The notes under the pieces were generated by a model. The model was given only the letters and a program-made list of their open reading frames with translations, had not been told where the DNA came from and did no database searches. A DNA stretch of 64,000 nucleotides from Brachionus koreanus (taxonomy: Eukaryota; Rotifera; Eurotatoria; Ploima; Brachionidae), in contig PJRA01000313.1 of NCBI GenBank assembly GCA_016987375.1, positions 2,526,246 to 2,590,245 of the forward strand. Reading direction: 5' to 3'. Each line of letters begins with the position of its first letter. The first letter of the stretch is position 1. Made by a program: the position numbers and the translations under genes. This document shows positions 31,201 through 44,699 of the stretch, piece by piece.

Positions 31201-34200
31201 GCGTTTTACAAATAGAGCATAAAATTGAAGAATGACGAATTTTAAGCCATGTAATTTGTCTTCTTTTTTAGAACCAGCCCACAGTCCAATGTTTTCGAAC
31301 TCACTATTTGTTTCAATGTGAGTGTTTTTTTTATTCATGTCATCATCAAATGCCTTGTTTACTTGCCCATTGCCTTTATTAGTCATTGTATTGTATTCTA
31401 TTTCTCCCTCTTCACCAATTCTAATTAATTAAAAAAAATAATTCATTCATTCATTCGATTTAAAAATAAAATTTACTTTAAAAAAACATCTTCAATTGTT
31501 GTCACACTAATTCCAACATTCATTATATCTAAATTTTCTCTATTTTTATCTATTTCATCCAAAAGACAACTAAATCTAGCTGTTTGTTCGGATGGCAAAA
31601 TAAAGCTTATTTCACTGGTTAAATTAGCATTTAGGCTAGAATTTGGAATAAGTCTTGTGACCAAATTAATGATTTCTTTATCATGATTGACACTATTTTC
31701 AACTGATCTCATTTTGGTCAAAACTAAATTGTAGCCAGAGCCGTATTTTGATTTTAGAAAAAGCGGAGAACCACAACAACGTAGACTGCCTTTTGACATG
31801 ATGGCTATTCGATCGCCAAGAAAATCAGCTTCGTCCATGAAATGAGTTGTTAGTAAAATGGTACATTTTCGTTCTTTTTTAAATTTTTGAAGCAATGTCC
31901 AAGTCGAGTGTCTTGCTTGTGGATCCATGCCTGAGCCTTTTTTAAATTTAATTTTTTTAATTTTTTTTTGGATTAAAATTGAATAAAATTTTTTACTTGG
32001 TTCATCAAGAATAACAATGCTTGAATTGCCAATAAATGCTATTGCTACACATAGTTTTCGTTTCATACCACCTGAGAGTGTTTTTGACAAAGCATGTTTT
32101 TTATCCTTTAAATTTATTAAATCAAGCATGTTGTCTATTTCGCTTTCGTTGAAATTTTCTTTTAATTTAGAAAAAAATTTCAAATGTTCGTAAACAGTCA
32201 AATTGTCAAAGAGAAGATTGTACTGGGGACAAAAACCAATGCATTTTCTAGCTTGTTTAGTTTGCTTCACAACATCAATATCATTGACAAGGATTCTGCC
32301 ACTTGTTGGCTCTGTTAGACCAGTAATCATCGAAATAGTCGTGCTCTTACCAGCTCCATTGTGACCAAGCAAAACTGATATTTGGCCTTCGTAAATATTC
32401 AATGATAAATCTCCCACGGCTTGCTTTATCATGCCAAGTTGTTTAAACTTTTTTGTTATTCTTTCTATTTTGATTCCTATTTTTTTATTCGAATAGACTG
32501 ATTCATTTTCAAATGATCCATTATCAATAGAATTCTCATATGTTCCATTAATATTTAGATTATTATCCATTTTTTTTAAATTTATTTCAGAATTAACTCG
32601 TTTTTTTTTTTTTTTTAAAATAAAATGAAAAGGAAATAACCAATCTTTTGCTATTCCTTTATCTCCAGGAAGTACGTTATCAAAATAGTAAAGAAGTATC
32701 AAATTTATTAAGTTATTTGCCAACATTATAATCATAACATTCAGTAGTGAAAAAGAATCATCAACACTCAACCCTTCACTCCAGTTACTAAAGTCTATGC
32801 CTGTTCCTTTACCTTCAAACATTCCAATCAATTGAATTCCTAAGCTCATGGCCAAATTATTCACAAAACAAGAGATTACTTTTAGTCCAAGGGTCAATTT
32901 TTCATAGCGTAGAGAAATAAAAATGTATGGTAAGTAAGAAAAGAACCAAATGACTCCAGCTCCGGCAGCTCCACTATTTGCCTTCTTGAAAAATGTAGAA
33001 CACACAAACGTCAATGTGACAGAACTCGAAGCGTACAAAATTAAAAATAAAAAGAATAAAAACGCATCAGTTTTATTTATAATTGATGCTTTAGCTCCAC
33101 TTTCTACAGTTAATGGAGTTTTGAAACTAATCACTATGAAAATAATTGCTGGTAATAAGATTCCCATAGTCTTAATGTACCAAGAAAGCCAGTATATCCA
33201 TGGTTTCATGCCCATTAATTTCATTCCTTCTTTGATGCCTGATTCTTTTTCAGCAACAATAGCTTTGGCAGTCAATACAACAGTGAATATAAAACTTAAC
33301 ATGATAATAAAGGGAAACAATGCTTGAATAATGGCCACAAAAGGATCATTGTTATATGGCGGATATGGGAATCGTTTTAAATCTAAATTAATTGATTTGG
33401 CTGAATTATTAAATCGATTCAAAAAATTAAAATCAATTGATTTTTGCAACGATAAAAATCCTTCGGCAAAATATCCTTTAAAAAAGATTAAAGTCAAAAC
33501 TACTAATTTATTTTTTAACCAATTTACCTGGTGTTCCTCCGTTAATTTGTTCTTTATTTCTTGGGCCTAGAACAGGAAAAAATGGATAAAGTGCATTGGT
33601 CTTCCAATCTCTTTCTCTGCTAAACTCGCTGAAATAAAATAAAAAATTATTTCAAATAAATTTTTTATTTTTTAGCCTAAATTTTACCTCAATCCAGGAT
33701 TGTTTCGTGGCGAATGACTTAAGCGAATTTTGTAGACAAGATTAGTTTCAGCCTGATTTGTAAATGAAATGACACCCAAGCATCTCTTTGAAGAATAAAT
33801 ACTTGTTGCAAAATCAACAGCCTCTTCTTCTGATCCAAATCCTTTTATGATTAAGATTACTAATGTTTTAAAAAAAATAAGTTTTTTTCTTTAACCTTCT
33901 GGTATTAAATTCAAATCAGATCCAACTGATTTCATTAGATCAGATATTAATTGTGAATTATTCGGTTGATATGCAATTGAGTAATTTGTGAAAACAAATG
34001 GCAATTGTTTGATTTTGAAAGATGGAAATAAAATAGAATCTTCATAATAAGTTGAATCAACAATTGATCTAATTGGGAGTAATATAAAAGCGAAAATTGC
34101 CGGTACTAAAATTTCCAATGCAAGTCCAATTGGTGATTTTAGTTGCAAACGAAAATTTTTCCATAATAAAAGAAACAACTGCTTTATGTTTGTTTTCCAT

Positions 34201-34214
34201 TCATTTTTTGTCAT
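28256..34214 (-). CDS. ABCA-type lipid transporter, complete copy (11 exons)
   Basis: A full ABCA half-plus-half transporter moving lipids across membranes, closest in layout to ABCA3. Minus-strand exons: 34214-33896, 33859-33688, 33628-33528, 33475-31997, 31936-31477, 31420-30415, 30360-30195, 30127-30013, 29958-29050, 28985-28896 and 28775-28256; phases sum to 1778 residues. Order: first TM helix (LEILVPAIFAFILLPIR) and lumenal loop, TMD1, NBD1 with Walker A GHNGAGKST, signature LSGGMKRKL and Walker B IVILDEP, the ABCA motif VGISVTTIEDVFLK, TMD2, and NBD2 with GVNGAGKST, LSGGNKRKL and VVLLDEP. The introns at 31937-31996 (60 nt) and 30361-30414 (54 nt) are stop-free multiples of three; retaining the first would add a Lys-rich insert after NBD1 Walker B. 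Two other family members lie downstream on the plus coordinate. Confidence 0.93.
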
Positions 34215-37200
34215 TTTTTATTATCTTAACAAAACTTTTAATTTAAAGGATTGAAAAATATTTCTTTAAATAAGAAATTTTCGCTAATTACATAAGTTTC
34301 AAGATATAAGTAGACGCTCAGGTGCATGAGACATAAATTTTAAAGTATAAGTTAAAAGTATTAATTTAATCATTAAAAATGTGCTCTATTGAGAAATAAT
34401 TTATCTAAAAAAATTTTAATCTAATAAAAGTGATAAGAAAACTTTTTATTTTACTATTTCTAAATAAAAATTTAAAAGATTAAGTCCTATCTTGACATTT
34501 TAACAGAAAAAATACATTTTAATTTAAATTATAATGTTGCAGTAAAAATTTAAAAGCTTTTAGATTATGTTTTTCTCATTGATTATTGCTATTTTCATTT
34601 TACTATTTTATCCCTAATTCAAATTTTTTTGTTCAAATCTAATCAAATTAATTCACGTTTTAATCAAAGATTTAAAAATATATATTTGTTTCACTTTAAT
34701 CAATACTAAATCGATAAAAGAAACAAATTAAAGCTAAATAAATTTCATTTCGCTGATTATGATTTTTTAATAATTTATCTAAATTTTAACTTTGAATTTT
34801 TAAACAAGATGCATATTTTTTTAAAGTACTTCAATAAAACGCTGTTTACTCAAAGTTTATCATTACAAATGTTAAATATTTTTCTTAATAAAAATTGAAA
34901 CCTTTTACAAATATAAAAAGTATACGAGGTCATTAAAAACTATTGTTTTTGACAAACAAACAAGGTGCTTTAAAAGTACTTTTAAATTTTCAGATAAGTT
35001 TGTAAAAAAACAAAAGTAAATAAATACCTCAATTATTTCTTAATCGATAAAAAAATAATCCAAGCCCATTCTCTTGGTTTTAATATCCTTTTCTATATCT
35101 ATTTTAAAATAATTCAGATATGAAAACTTTATTTAAAAGTAAGCTTATGATCAATATGTTAATAACAGTGAATTATTAGTAAAAAAATATTTAAAATAAA
35201 TTTACAAATTTAAACATAATTAAAAAAAAAAGTTTAAAATCAATTAAAACGTTTAATTATCTAGTTCTTATGATCATTGTCGTAATATTTTTCGATTTAT
35301 GTAGAAAAAATTTCTTTCTCAATATTTAATTAAATATACAATTTAGTGAAATTTAAATTAAATAAAAAGATTAACTTAAATATTTAGCAACAAATATTTT
35401 TAAATGTCAAAAACCCTTTGATGAATTTTTTTTCGTATAGAGATATGAATGGAGAAAATTTTGTAGATGTCAAAAATTGTAATAAAAATGTTTATTTAAA
35501 AAACAAAATGATTTACTTAATCTTTTTATTAGAGAAATTTGCATGTTAAAAATAGCGGTCATTATTTGCAAAATGTGTGTGTCACATCAACCTAGATTAT
35601 TTTATTGTACTTTAAAGTGAGCTAGAGTAAATCAATTGTTCTCTTAAATAGATTTCGGAATAATTTTTTTGTATAAATATCAGTTATATTAAAAAATGGT
35701 CAAAATAATAAAATAAAAAAATCTTATAAGCTTTTAGACAATATTTTCAAAATATTTGTTTTTTTGAGTTCAGTTAAATCACTGACTGTGAGTTTTTTTT
35801 TAAAAAGGAGAAATAAATAATTTGAAAAGTAGCATAACTAGTTTTTAAACAGTGGGTATAAATTAATTTTTTACATTAATTGAAAACGAAGCTTATTGAT
35901 TAATAATTAATTATCAATGAAAATTAATTTTTTATAATTTGGAAAATTAGTTTAAATTTTTCTTTTTAATTTAATCTTCATTTTTGTTAATTCACGTTTT
36001 TAGAACTTGCAAGGGTTTATGAGGAAGCATTAATAAAATTTAATTAATTTAATTATTTATTTATTCATCTGTGTCGAGTTAATGCTCCTTCCGAATTAGC
36101 TTTATTTAATATTATTATTAGAAATTGCCAACATTAACGCGATAATTTGTGCTCGCGAGCCAGCATCTATACTAACTAATGCTTAAAACTATTTCTTTTT
36201 TTTTTAAATAATTGCTGTACAATTAAATTTATTTCTCAAATCAATAATTATACTTATATTCAATAAAGCGTTTAAAACTCAACATCTTTTGAAATTTTTA
36301 CAAAATCTTCTTTAATTATCCTAAATCCAAATCAAAAATGATTAATTTATATAAACATAAATTTATTTTATTTTACTTTTTATCTAGGTATATGTTATAT
36401 CAGATAGAAAGTATATCAAGACCTCTTTATACTTTTCTCCACATTTAGTCTGCTAATTATTGTTATTTCTATTAGTATTATTATATACATTTTATTCATA
36501 TTCATTATTTATTTTCAAAATTACTAAAAGCCCTGTTGTTTTTTTTTGGCTAATTTTTTTTTAAAAATATCTTAATCCAGCATTAATTTTACTTAGATTC
36601 CAAGAAAAATACACAATTTTGCCAACAAATATTAATCCATCTAATTTTTTGGAATAATTTTTAAAATTCTGAATGCTTTTAAATTTTCTAAGAAAAAAAA
36701 TTTTTGTTACTATTTGTAGAAGCAAACAATATATTGATAAAAGATGTTCATTCTTTTAGAGTAAGGTTACCATTGTCTCAATTTATTGAACGTCTAAAGA
36801 TTTTCCACTTAAAAGTTAAGTTTGAAAAATTTGTAGGATGAGCCAGATATTTCGGAATTTTGGAAAATAGCTTTTTAATATTTAAACAAAAAATCGAAAA
36901 TCAAATTTGATCAGTATGAAGATACTTATTTTTTAAGCCTAGATCATAAGGTAGACTTTGATTGTTTGAATTTTGATAGTTTTTTTAAGTTCTCAATTTG
37001 TTCGTGAAAAAATTCCCGAAAAATATAATGATAGGGTTATAGGTCCAAAGCCTTAGCCCATTACGAAATAAAAGGTCAAGATTGGCATATAATACAAAAT
37101 ATTCACTAATTTTTGATCTTATTTTTAATTTTTGGTGCTTATTATATTGTTTTTGAAATTTTATTATAAATTTTTATATGTATAAAGAAATTTTTTATAT

Positions 37201-38398
37201 ATATAAAGATTAAGCTCCTTTTCAAATTGCCGGGCATTAAATCCTTAGTACATTTTTTATTAAATTAAAAGATCTGTGTCGATCTAGGGCTCCTTCTGAA
37301 TTCAATACAAATAAATTTAAATATTTTTTGATATAACTAAAGATTAGACATGTTTAAATATTTGATGATTCAGGAAAAAAAAGAAGAAACTGTTAGATGA
37401 GAATTACACAATAGAGTAAAAAATTGGCATACCTTGATTCGAACTCTTTTTATTCTTCTAGCAGTCTGACGACCAATGGAGTAGAATCAACAGTCTTGCC
37501 CTGAAATATCTTTCACTCAACTCAGAAATTGGACTCAAGACTGTAAGTAGTTTAAGTTTATTAACACTAGAAGCAGCAAGCATTTTTTCATGTTTTTTTA
37601 ATTCAAAAATATTTTATAAAAACTATAATAATTTATAAACTAATATCATTTTTTAGAGAAAATTGTATAATCTACATAATTCAAAAAATATATATATTTT
37701 TTTTTAAATCCATTCAAACGATACGAGGATTTAAAAATTTTGTAATGCTTCTAGTGTCAAAGGCCTAGTGATGCATGTTAATGGAAGGAGTATCGTATAT
37801 CACCTTCAAAATAGATCCAACTGCTGACCTCTGAATTACTCATATTTTAAATTTTAGTTTCTGATAATGATTTTGAGCAAGGAAAAGAAAAATCCATTCA
37901 TTGATCCTTTCAAGAATTTGTAGAGATTGCTTAGTATTTTTGGTTTTAGTTCCCATTTTCCATTTAAAACACATTTAATTTAATTAAGTCTTGAATTACA
38001 GGGCTTTTTTAATTCATCCAACATTGGACTAAATGTAAGTAAGTGTAAATTTGACTCTAATGTGATGCTTAAGAATTAATTATTTATTATTATACTTACT
38101 GATCGATAATTAAATTTATTAATAAATTTTTAAAACTATTTTCTATTACTCAATTTATCTTCAAAAAATTTATAACTAATTGCTTTGATAATTCCTAATT
38201 TTATAATTGTATTCCTTGCTACATAAAATACTATTGAAAGCTATCTTGGTACAACTATACAAATAAATAAAAGACAGTCAAAAATTTAAAATTTATATTC
38301 ATAAAAATCTAAATTATTTCGTAAACATGTCCTAAAAAATCATTTGAGAGTTTCAAATTTTCTTTTAAATATTGGTCAACTGACTGGCAAGTTTTTAT
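34215..38398. other. Gene-poor interval with small dispersed repeats
   Basis: No gene supported. CTGTGTCGAGTTAATGCTCC near 36069-36088 and CTGTGTCGATCTAGGGCTCC near 37267-37286, both followed by TTCYGAATT, are copies of one repeat. The first copy is also weakly inverted against GGAAGCATTAA at 36023-36033. A B-box-like AGTTCGAATCA (minus strand, around 37435-37445) hints at a tRNA-derived fragment, but no cloverleaf forms. Confidence 0.45.
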
Positions 38399-40221
38399 CT
38401 ATATAAAATAAAAAATAAATAATAAAAAATAAAAAATTAGTTCAATTACTTCAAATATTAAACTTGAATAATTTATCTTAATACTGTGTTCGATTTTTTG
38501 ATCAGAATCGAAAAGATTTTTGAAATAATCCACTTTGTTTTCCAACATGGTTTTGGACGAATTTTCTAGTTCAATTTTTAGATAATTTAATTTTTTAGCA
38601 AATGCAAAATCGTGCAAGTTCAATTTTTCAATAATTGATGATTCTTCAGAGCGAATAATTATAAAATCCAAATTTTCCAAATTTTGAAAAAAGTTTGTTT
38701 CAAAACCAAAAAAATTATTTATAATTAAAACTTGTAATTTTTTCAACTCTGGTCTTAATCTAAAATTTTCACACTGATTTAACGCTAAAAATTTTAGATT
38801 ACTTAATTTCAATTTTTCAATATTTATCAAACTATCATAACTTCGTAGATTAAGCACCTCTAAACTATTCAAATTGTTTAAAATTGATGCATCATTCACA
38901 TAATTGAAGCTAAAATCCAGAAATTTTAACTTTTTAAGATATTTAAAAACTTCTGCACTCATGTGCTCCAGTTTCATGTTATCTAAATAAAGAACCTCAA
39001 GATTTGAAATAGAATTGAATATTTCCGGGTTCAAAACAACATATCGTTTATTGTAGCTTAGACGTAGTATTTTTAAGCTATCTAGACCATTAAAACAACC
39101 ATTCTCTAAATTTTCTATGCAGTTTGTGCTCAATTTAAGATGTCTTAGATTTTTTAAATGAACAAAATTATTTTGTCTAATTTTCTCTAAAAGATTTGCA
39201 TCCAAATTAAGAAATATTAGATTATCAAGACCATTGAATACTTCAGGCTCCAGATCGATCAGATAACTATCCGTTATTTGAAGCTCTTGGAGTTTATTGA
39301 GTCCATAAAAAGCATTAGGTTCAATTGATTTTGTGCTGCAATGAAATATTGCTAGGAGCTTTAAATTTTCAAGGCAAACAAAATTATGTGATGATAATTT
39401 TTTGATAATACAACAATTGAAGGTTAATCTGGTGATAAATTTAAAATTTTTAAAAAATTCACTCGGAACTTTTTCGAGACACAATGACGTATCACTATTG
39501 CATTCAAGCTCTTGGATTTTTTTAATATTTAAATAATATGGAACGAAATCTAATTGATTTTCATTCAGATCTTGATTTATAAAAATTGTTTCGATTCTTT
39601 TTAGCACTGTTTCAGTTGAATTTGTTAAATCAATAATTGGATGGTCAAACTTATCAATCATTAATTCATGTATTATACCAACTTTAGTAACTAAAAAAAA
39701 TTTTTAAAAAAATATAAATGAAAAAATTATATTATAAACTTTTTTCCAAAGAATCAAATTTTCTATAATCCATTATTTCATACTTTTCACAATTATTTAA
39801 TAGATCTCTTCATAATTCATTTAATAAAAAAAATTAAAGTAAAAAAATTTTTTTACTTTAATTTTTCATAAACATCTATGGAAATCATTTCATTTATTAT
39901 GAGCAAAAGACCGAATTTTGGTTCAGATAAATATCTGTCATTATCATTGATAATAAAATTATAAAATCTATCCTTTTGTGCTTTAAAATTGGCAACTAAT
40001 TTATCAATTTTTTCGAAAAAAAAGCAGTATTTGTAATTCTTATCAATTGAATTTAAATTGTAATTCTGAACTTCTTTGATCTTTTGAATTATATCCTGAT
40101 GATCATGTACTTTCTCATTTGTCTGATTAGTCGAGTTTAAAAAAAAATTTTCGAAAGATACGTCAACATTATTGATCAATTCATCATGATAATTAATTAT
40201 TTTAATTTTAGATTCGAACAT
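38399..40221 (-). CDS. Leucine-rich-repeat protein with C-terminal membrane segment (three exons)
   Basis: Minus-strand exons 40221-39857, 39807-39740 and 39690-38399 join in frame to 574 residues. There is no signal peptide. Residues 1-120 are charged and Asn-rich and unrecognised. A short linker (NNCEKYEIMDYRKFDSLEK) comes from the 68-nt middle exon. Then about a dozen LRRs of roughly 24 residues follow, of the LxxLxLxxNxLxxLxxxxF type (for example LIFLNLDANLLEKI, LRHLKLSTNCIENL, LKILRLSYN). The extreme C-terminus is a hydrophobic span (LIFEVIELIFYFLLFIFYFI) ending at the stop, as in tail-anchored proteins. Function is unknown; LRRs imply protein binding. The gene sits between two ABCA copies with no evident link to them. 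Confidence 0.75.
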
Positions 40222-40616
40222 GATACAAGTAAATCTTAAATATCTATTTTAGTTACTAGGAAACAGAAAATAAAATAGAAAATACTTTAAAAGAATATTT
40301 CTGTTCTCAACTTGGATAAAGCTTTTTGTTTAAAAAAAACGAAAATAACTGACTAAAAAAGTCTAGTTACTTTAAATTGAAAAAATAAAGCTGCAAAATT
40401 TTAATTTTTTGAAATAAATTAGTATAAATTTTTTATTAATATTTTAAAATTGATTATAAATATTTAAATTACGCAATAAAAGTTATTTATAATTAAAATT
40501 TTGATTATAACAATAAAATAAATGAAAATAGTAAAATAAATATTTTTTAATTTTAATTAAATGCTATAAATTCTAAATCTTTAATTGAAATAATCGAAAA
40601 CATTTTAAATGACATA

Positions 40617-43600
40617 CTAACAACAATATGATTTTGACTTGCTAACTAACCGGGTCTCTGGGTCTATCTGCCTCGAAGCAAAATTTAAAAATATCTGCTC
40701 CAATTTGGTTTGAGTAACGATATAGTATTCAATTGAAAATTGTGTCTTAATCTCTTCTATTAGTGAAAATACTTTGGACAAAATAGAAGTTGAATTGTCA
40801 TTTATGTGAATATTAACAAAACCATCACGATTCTCTTTTACATAGCTATTTTTGATTTTGTCTAATATAAATTCAATGAATTGATTCACTTTTTGATTTT
40901 TGTCAATTGATTCATCATTTTTTTCAATTAATATTTGATTGCCATCAACTATGGCTGTTCTATCTTGGTGTGCATTCATTTCATTGGAATTATTGTTCAA
41001 ACATATTTTTACCATCAAAGTATATCCTTCTCCGTATTTACTCTTTAAATGCTGTAGACTGCCAATACACTTAAATTCACCATTGACCATAATACCAATA
41101 TTTGAACACAAAACTTCGGTTTCATCCATACTAAAATTAAATTAAATTTTTAGATAATTATAGCTTTTTTTTTTCCTATTAATAAAAGTAATTAAAATCA
41201 CTAAATAAAAATAATAAGAAAAAAAATTGCTCATTTTATCAATTATTTACCTATGCGTAGTTAAAATCAATGATTTTCCTTTATTTTTTATTTTGATCAA
41301 ACAGTTCCATAAAGTTCTTCTTGTAATCGGATCCATTCCACTAGAAAAAAAAGAAAAATTTACGTTTATTTGTGTTTGTTTTTTCCAAAAATAAAATTAT
41401 TTACGATGTCGGTTCATCAAGCAAAACAACAAGAGGACTTCCTATGAGAGCTATTGCTACAGACAATTTACGCTTGTTTCCACCACTAAGTGTATAGCAC
41501 ATTTTCTCAATATGATCATCTAAATCAAGAAGATTTATCAACGATAGACATGTGTTTTTGATAATGTTTGGTTTGAGTCCTCTCAATCTGGCATACATAG
41601 TCATCGTTTCCATGACAGTCATTTGATCAATTAAAGGATCAAACTGGGGACAATAGCCAAGTTTTTTTTGATATTTTTTCAAGTTATTTTTAATGCTTAT
41701 TCGATTGATTGAAGCATCGCCTTTGGTCAAATATTCATCACCGGTTAGCATTTTAAAACTTGTTGATTTTCCAGCACCGTTTACACCTAGTAAACCAAAG
41801 CACTCGGATGATTTAAGCGTAAAACTAATACCTTTAACTGCCATGAAATTCGAGTAATATTTTGTGATACCATCGACTATAAAAAATTCTTCATTCTTAT
41901 AAGATTTGTTTCTAATTCGATTCTCTTCATTAACTACATCATTGTCTTTTTTAATATCCCCATATTCTCGTTCTAAATCAATTTGGCCATCATTATTCTT
42001 ATTTGCTGAAGAAGATGGTCTTAACTTATAAAATATTTTTTTTAATATTCCAGCCTCATAGAGCAATATTATTCCAAATTGAACTAAAAATTGGATAATC
42101 ATGAAAACAAGAAATCTCAAAAGACCAGGTTTCTCCCAGCTAAAATAGTTTTCATTCCAATAAAAACAATCAAAATTTCCACAAGGTTTTTCTAGGCCTT
42201 CATTTATATATCGGCAACACGGATTCGGGAAAAGTTTGCATAAAGCTACTGCATTTTTTCCCGCGCAATACTCAATTCGATTATAATTTTCATACAAATC
42301 TACTATTCCTTGACTAATTATTTTTTAATAAAATTATTGTTATAAATATTAATCAATTTTTGCTTACCCAAATGCGTAGTTTGGAAATATAATTAGAAAC
42401 ACCCATTCTAATGTTCTGGCTACATCAGACAAATCTAAAATTGGAGAACTTAATATGTTCACAGCTGTTAGTGTTACTTGACCTTGTTGAATAAAAAACA
42501 AAATTTAAATTAAAACTCTAAAATTGAAAATTTAATTTTTGTCAATTACTAGATAATATGTTCCATGATGTAATGATGGCAAAGCCTGTGGCCGAAATAT
42601 TGAACAGATAAGAGAAAAGATAAGTTTGTGGCAAATGAGCTAAGCCATTTAAAATAAGAAGAAGAAAAAAATACAGCCACTTATCGCCACTGACAAACTG
42701 TTCAATTTCAAAAATCTGAAAAGAATGAGATTTAAAAAGTGAAAAAATTTTTGTTTTCAAAATTTTTACTTTTAAAATGACCATTACAATTGCACACGGG
42801 ATAATATAATTAAACATGTCCCATAATAATGAACTAGTCCAGTAAATATTTGAATTACAACCGCTCATATATTGAATATGCTTTGCATTAGATGTTTTTT
42901 CTTTAATTAGAATAATAGCAAAACTGGCAATTAAAAACGAAAAGCCAAATGTCAAACCAGATGCGACATTAAAACCAGCAGTTTCTCTTGTTAATGCGTC
43001 GTTTAACTCTTCGGTAGTATTTCGCGGCAAAGGATGATTAACAACAGTTATCGTAGCATCATTCTTATCAGAGTAAACTTTTAGCAAAGCATTTGTTATT
43101 TGATTCAAAATCAATGGTGGTGCATGGTATCCTTGATTATTAAAGTGACCTATTATTGAATTGTTTTCATTAAAAGATGCTGCCAAAACTGTTCTATCAA
43201 TCAAGTAATACCCGTTGATTAAGCCCAAGCAAATTAAAAAGTCATCGATATTTTGTGTTTCTGATTTACACTTGTCGAAATAAGAATTTTCTAGGATACT
43301 GACAACTTCGGTATTTTTAAGCTCTTTTAAATTTGATTCAAATACTTGAGCAATATTTGTCATAAATTGATCAGATTTTGCGTAAATAAAAGGAGCTATA
43401 TTTTGCTGGTAACTACCTAGGTTAATTGTAAGAGGGGGTGAATCACTTGGTTTAATTGGAGCATATTTTAAATAGATCATATTTATTAGGACACAACCGA
43501 TTGGAATGAGTAATTGGGTGATGAATAAACTCTTATTTCGAATAGAATGGATAAAGCGTTTTACAAATAGAGCATAAAATTGAAGAATGACGAATTTTAA

Positions 43601-43874
43601 GCCATGTAATTTGTCTTCTTTTTTAGAACCAGCCCACAGTCCAATGTTTTCGAACTCACTATTTGTTTCAATGTGAGTGTTTTTTTTATTCATGTCATCA
43701 TCAAATGCCTTGTTTACTTGCCCATTGCCTTTATTAGTCATTGTATTGTATTCTATTTCTCCCTCTTCACCAATTCTAATTAATTAAAAAAAATAATTCA
43801 TTCATTCATTCGATTTAAAAATAAAATTTACTTTAAAAAAACATCTTCAATTGTTGTCACACTAATTCCAACAT
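40617..43874 (-). CDS. ABCA transporter copy 2, C-terminal half; 5' part lost in assembly gap
   Basis: Matches the complete copy at a constant offset of 12355 bases from 43874 (gap edge) down to about 40678, introns included. Exons by analogy: 43874-43832 (VGISVTTIEDVFLK end of NBD1), 43775-42770, 42715-42550, 42482-42368, 42313-41405, 41340-41251 and 41130-40617. The 399-residue and 298-residue stretches read identically to copy 1; single substitutions are seen, such as A/G at 28490/40845. The last about 20 codons differ (SRQIDPETRLVSKSKSYCC against SKQIDPETRVVSKKNKK), and the 3' flanks are unrelated. The differing end argues against a plain assembly duplicate. The upstream half cannot be seen. 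Confidence 0.85.
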
Positions 43875-44699
43875 NNNNNNNNNNNNNNNNNNNNNNNNNN
43901 NNNNNNNNNNNNNNNNNNNNNNNNNNNNNNNNNNNNNNNNNNNNNNNNNNNNNNNNNNNNNNNNNNNNNNNNNNNNNNNNNNNNNNNNNNNNNNNNNNNN
44001 NNNNNNNNNNNNNNNNNNNNNNNNNNNNNNNNNNNNNNNNNNNNNNNNNNNNNNNNNNNNNNNNNNNNNNNNNNNNNNNNNNNNNNNNNNNNNNNNNNNN
44101 NNNNNNNNNNNNNNNNNNNNNNNNNNNNNNNNNNNNNNNNNNNNNNNNNNNNNNNNNNNNNNNNNNNNNNNNNNNNNNNNNNNNNNNNNNNNNNNNNNNN
44201 NNNNNNNNNNNNNNNNNNNNNNNNNNNNNNNNNNNNNNNNNNNNNNNNNNNNNNNNNNNNNNNNNNNNNNNNNNNNNNNNNNNNNNNNNNNNNNNNNNNN
44301 NNNNNNNNNNNNNNNNNNNNNNNNNNNNNNNNNNNNNNNNNNNNNNNNNNNNNNNNNNNNNNNNNNNNNNNNNNNNNNNNNNNNNNNNNNNNNNNNNNNN
44401 NNNNNNNNNNNNNNNNNNNNNNNNNNNNNNNNNNNNNNNNNNNNNNNNNNNNNNNNNNNNNNNNNNNNNNNNNNNNNNNNNNNNNNNNNNNNNNNNNNNN
44501 NNNNNNNNNNNNNNNNNNNNNNNNNNNNNNNNNNNNNNNNNNNNNNNNNNNNNNNNNNNNNNNNNNNNNNNNNNNNNNNNNNNNNNNNNNNNNNNNNNNN
44601 NNNNNNNNNNNNNNNNNNNNNNNNNNNNNNNNNNNNNNNNNNNNNNNNNNNNNNNNNNNNNNNNNNNNNNNNNNNNNNNNNNNNNNNNNNNNNNNNNNN
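43875..44699. other. Assembly gap (825 Ns)
   Basis: An unsequenced run of N. On its left is the end of NBD1 of ABCA copy 2; on its right is the first part of the exon that should carry NBD2 of copy 3. The missing pieces (NBD2 and C-terminus of one gene, promoter and N-terminal half of the other) need several kilobases, so the N length does not reflect real distance, or the join is wrong. Confidence 1.

Noticed and set aside
31937..31996. A Lys-rich insertion in ABCA NBD1 as real protein sequence
   Set aside because: It has GTAAAAAATT and AAAAAAG borders, and removing it restores the invariant DEPxSGMDP motif, so it is read as an intron; retention is only a possibility.
37425..37520. tRNA gene suggested by a B-box-like GTTCGAATC on the minus strand
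   Set aside because: The acceptor, D and T stems do not pair, and the A-box is poor. At most it is a tRNA-derived relic.
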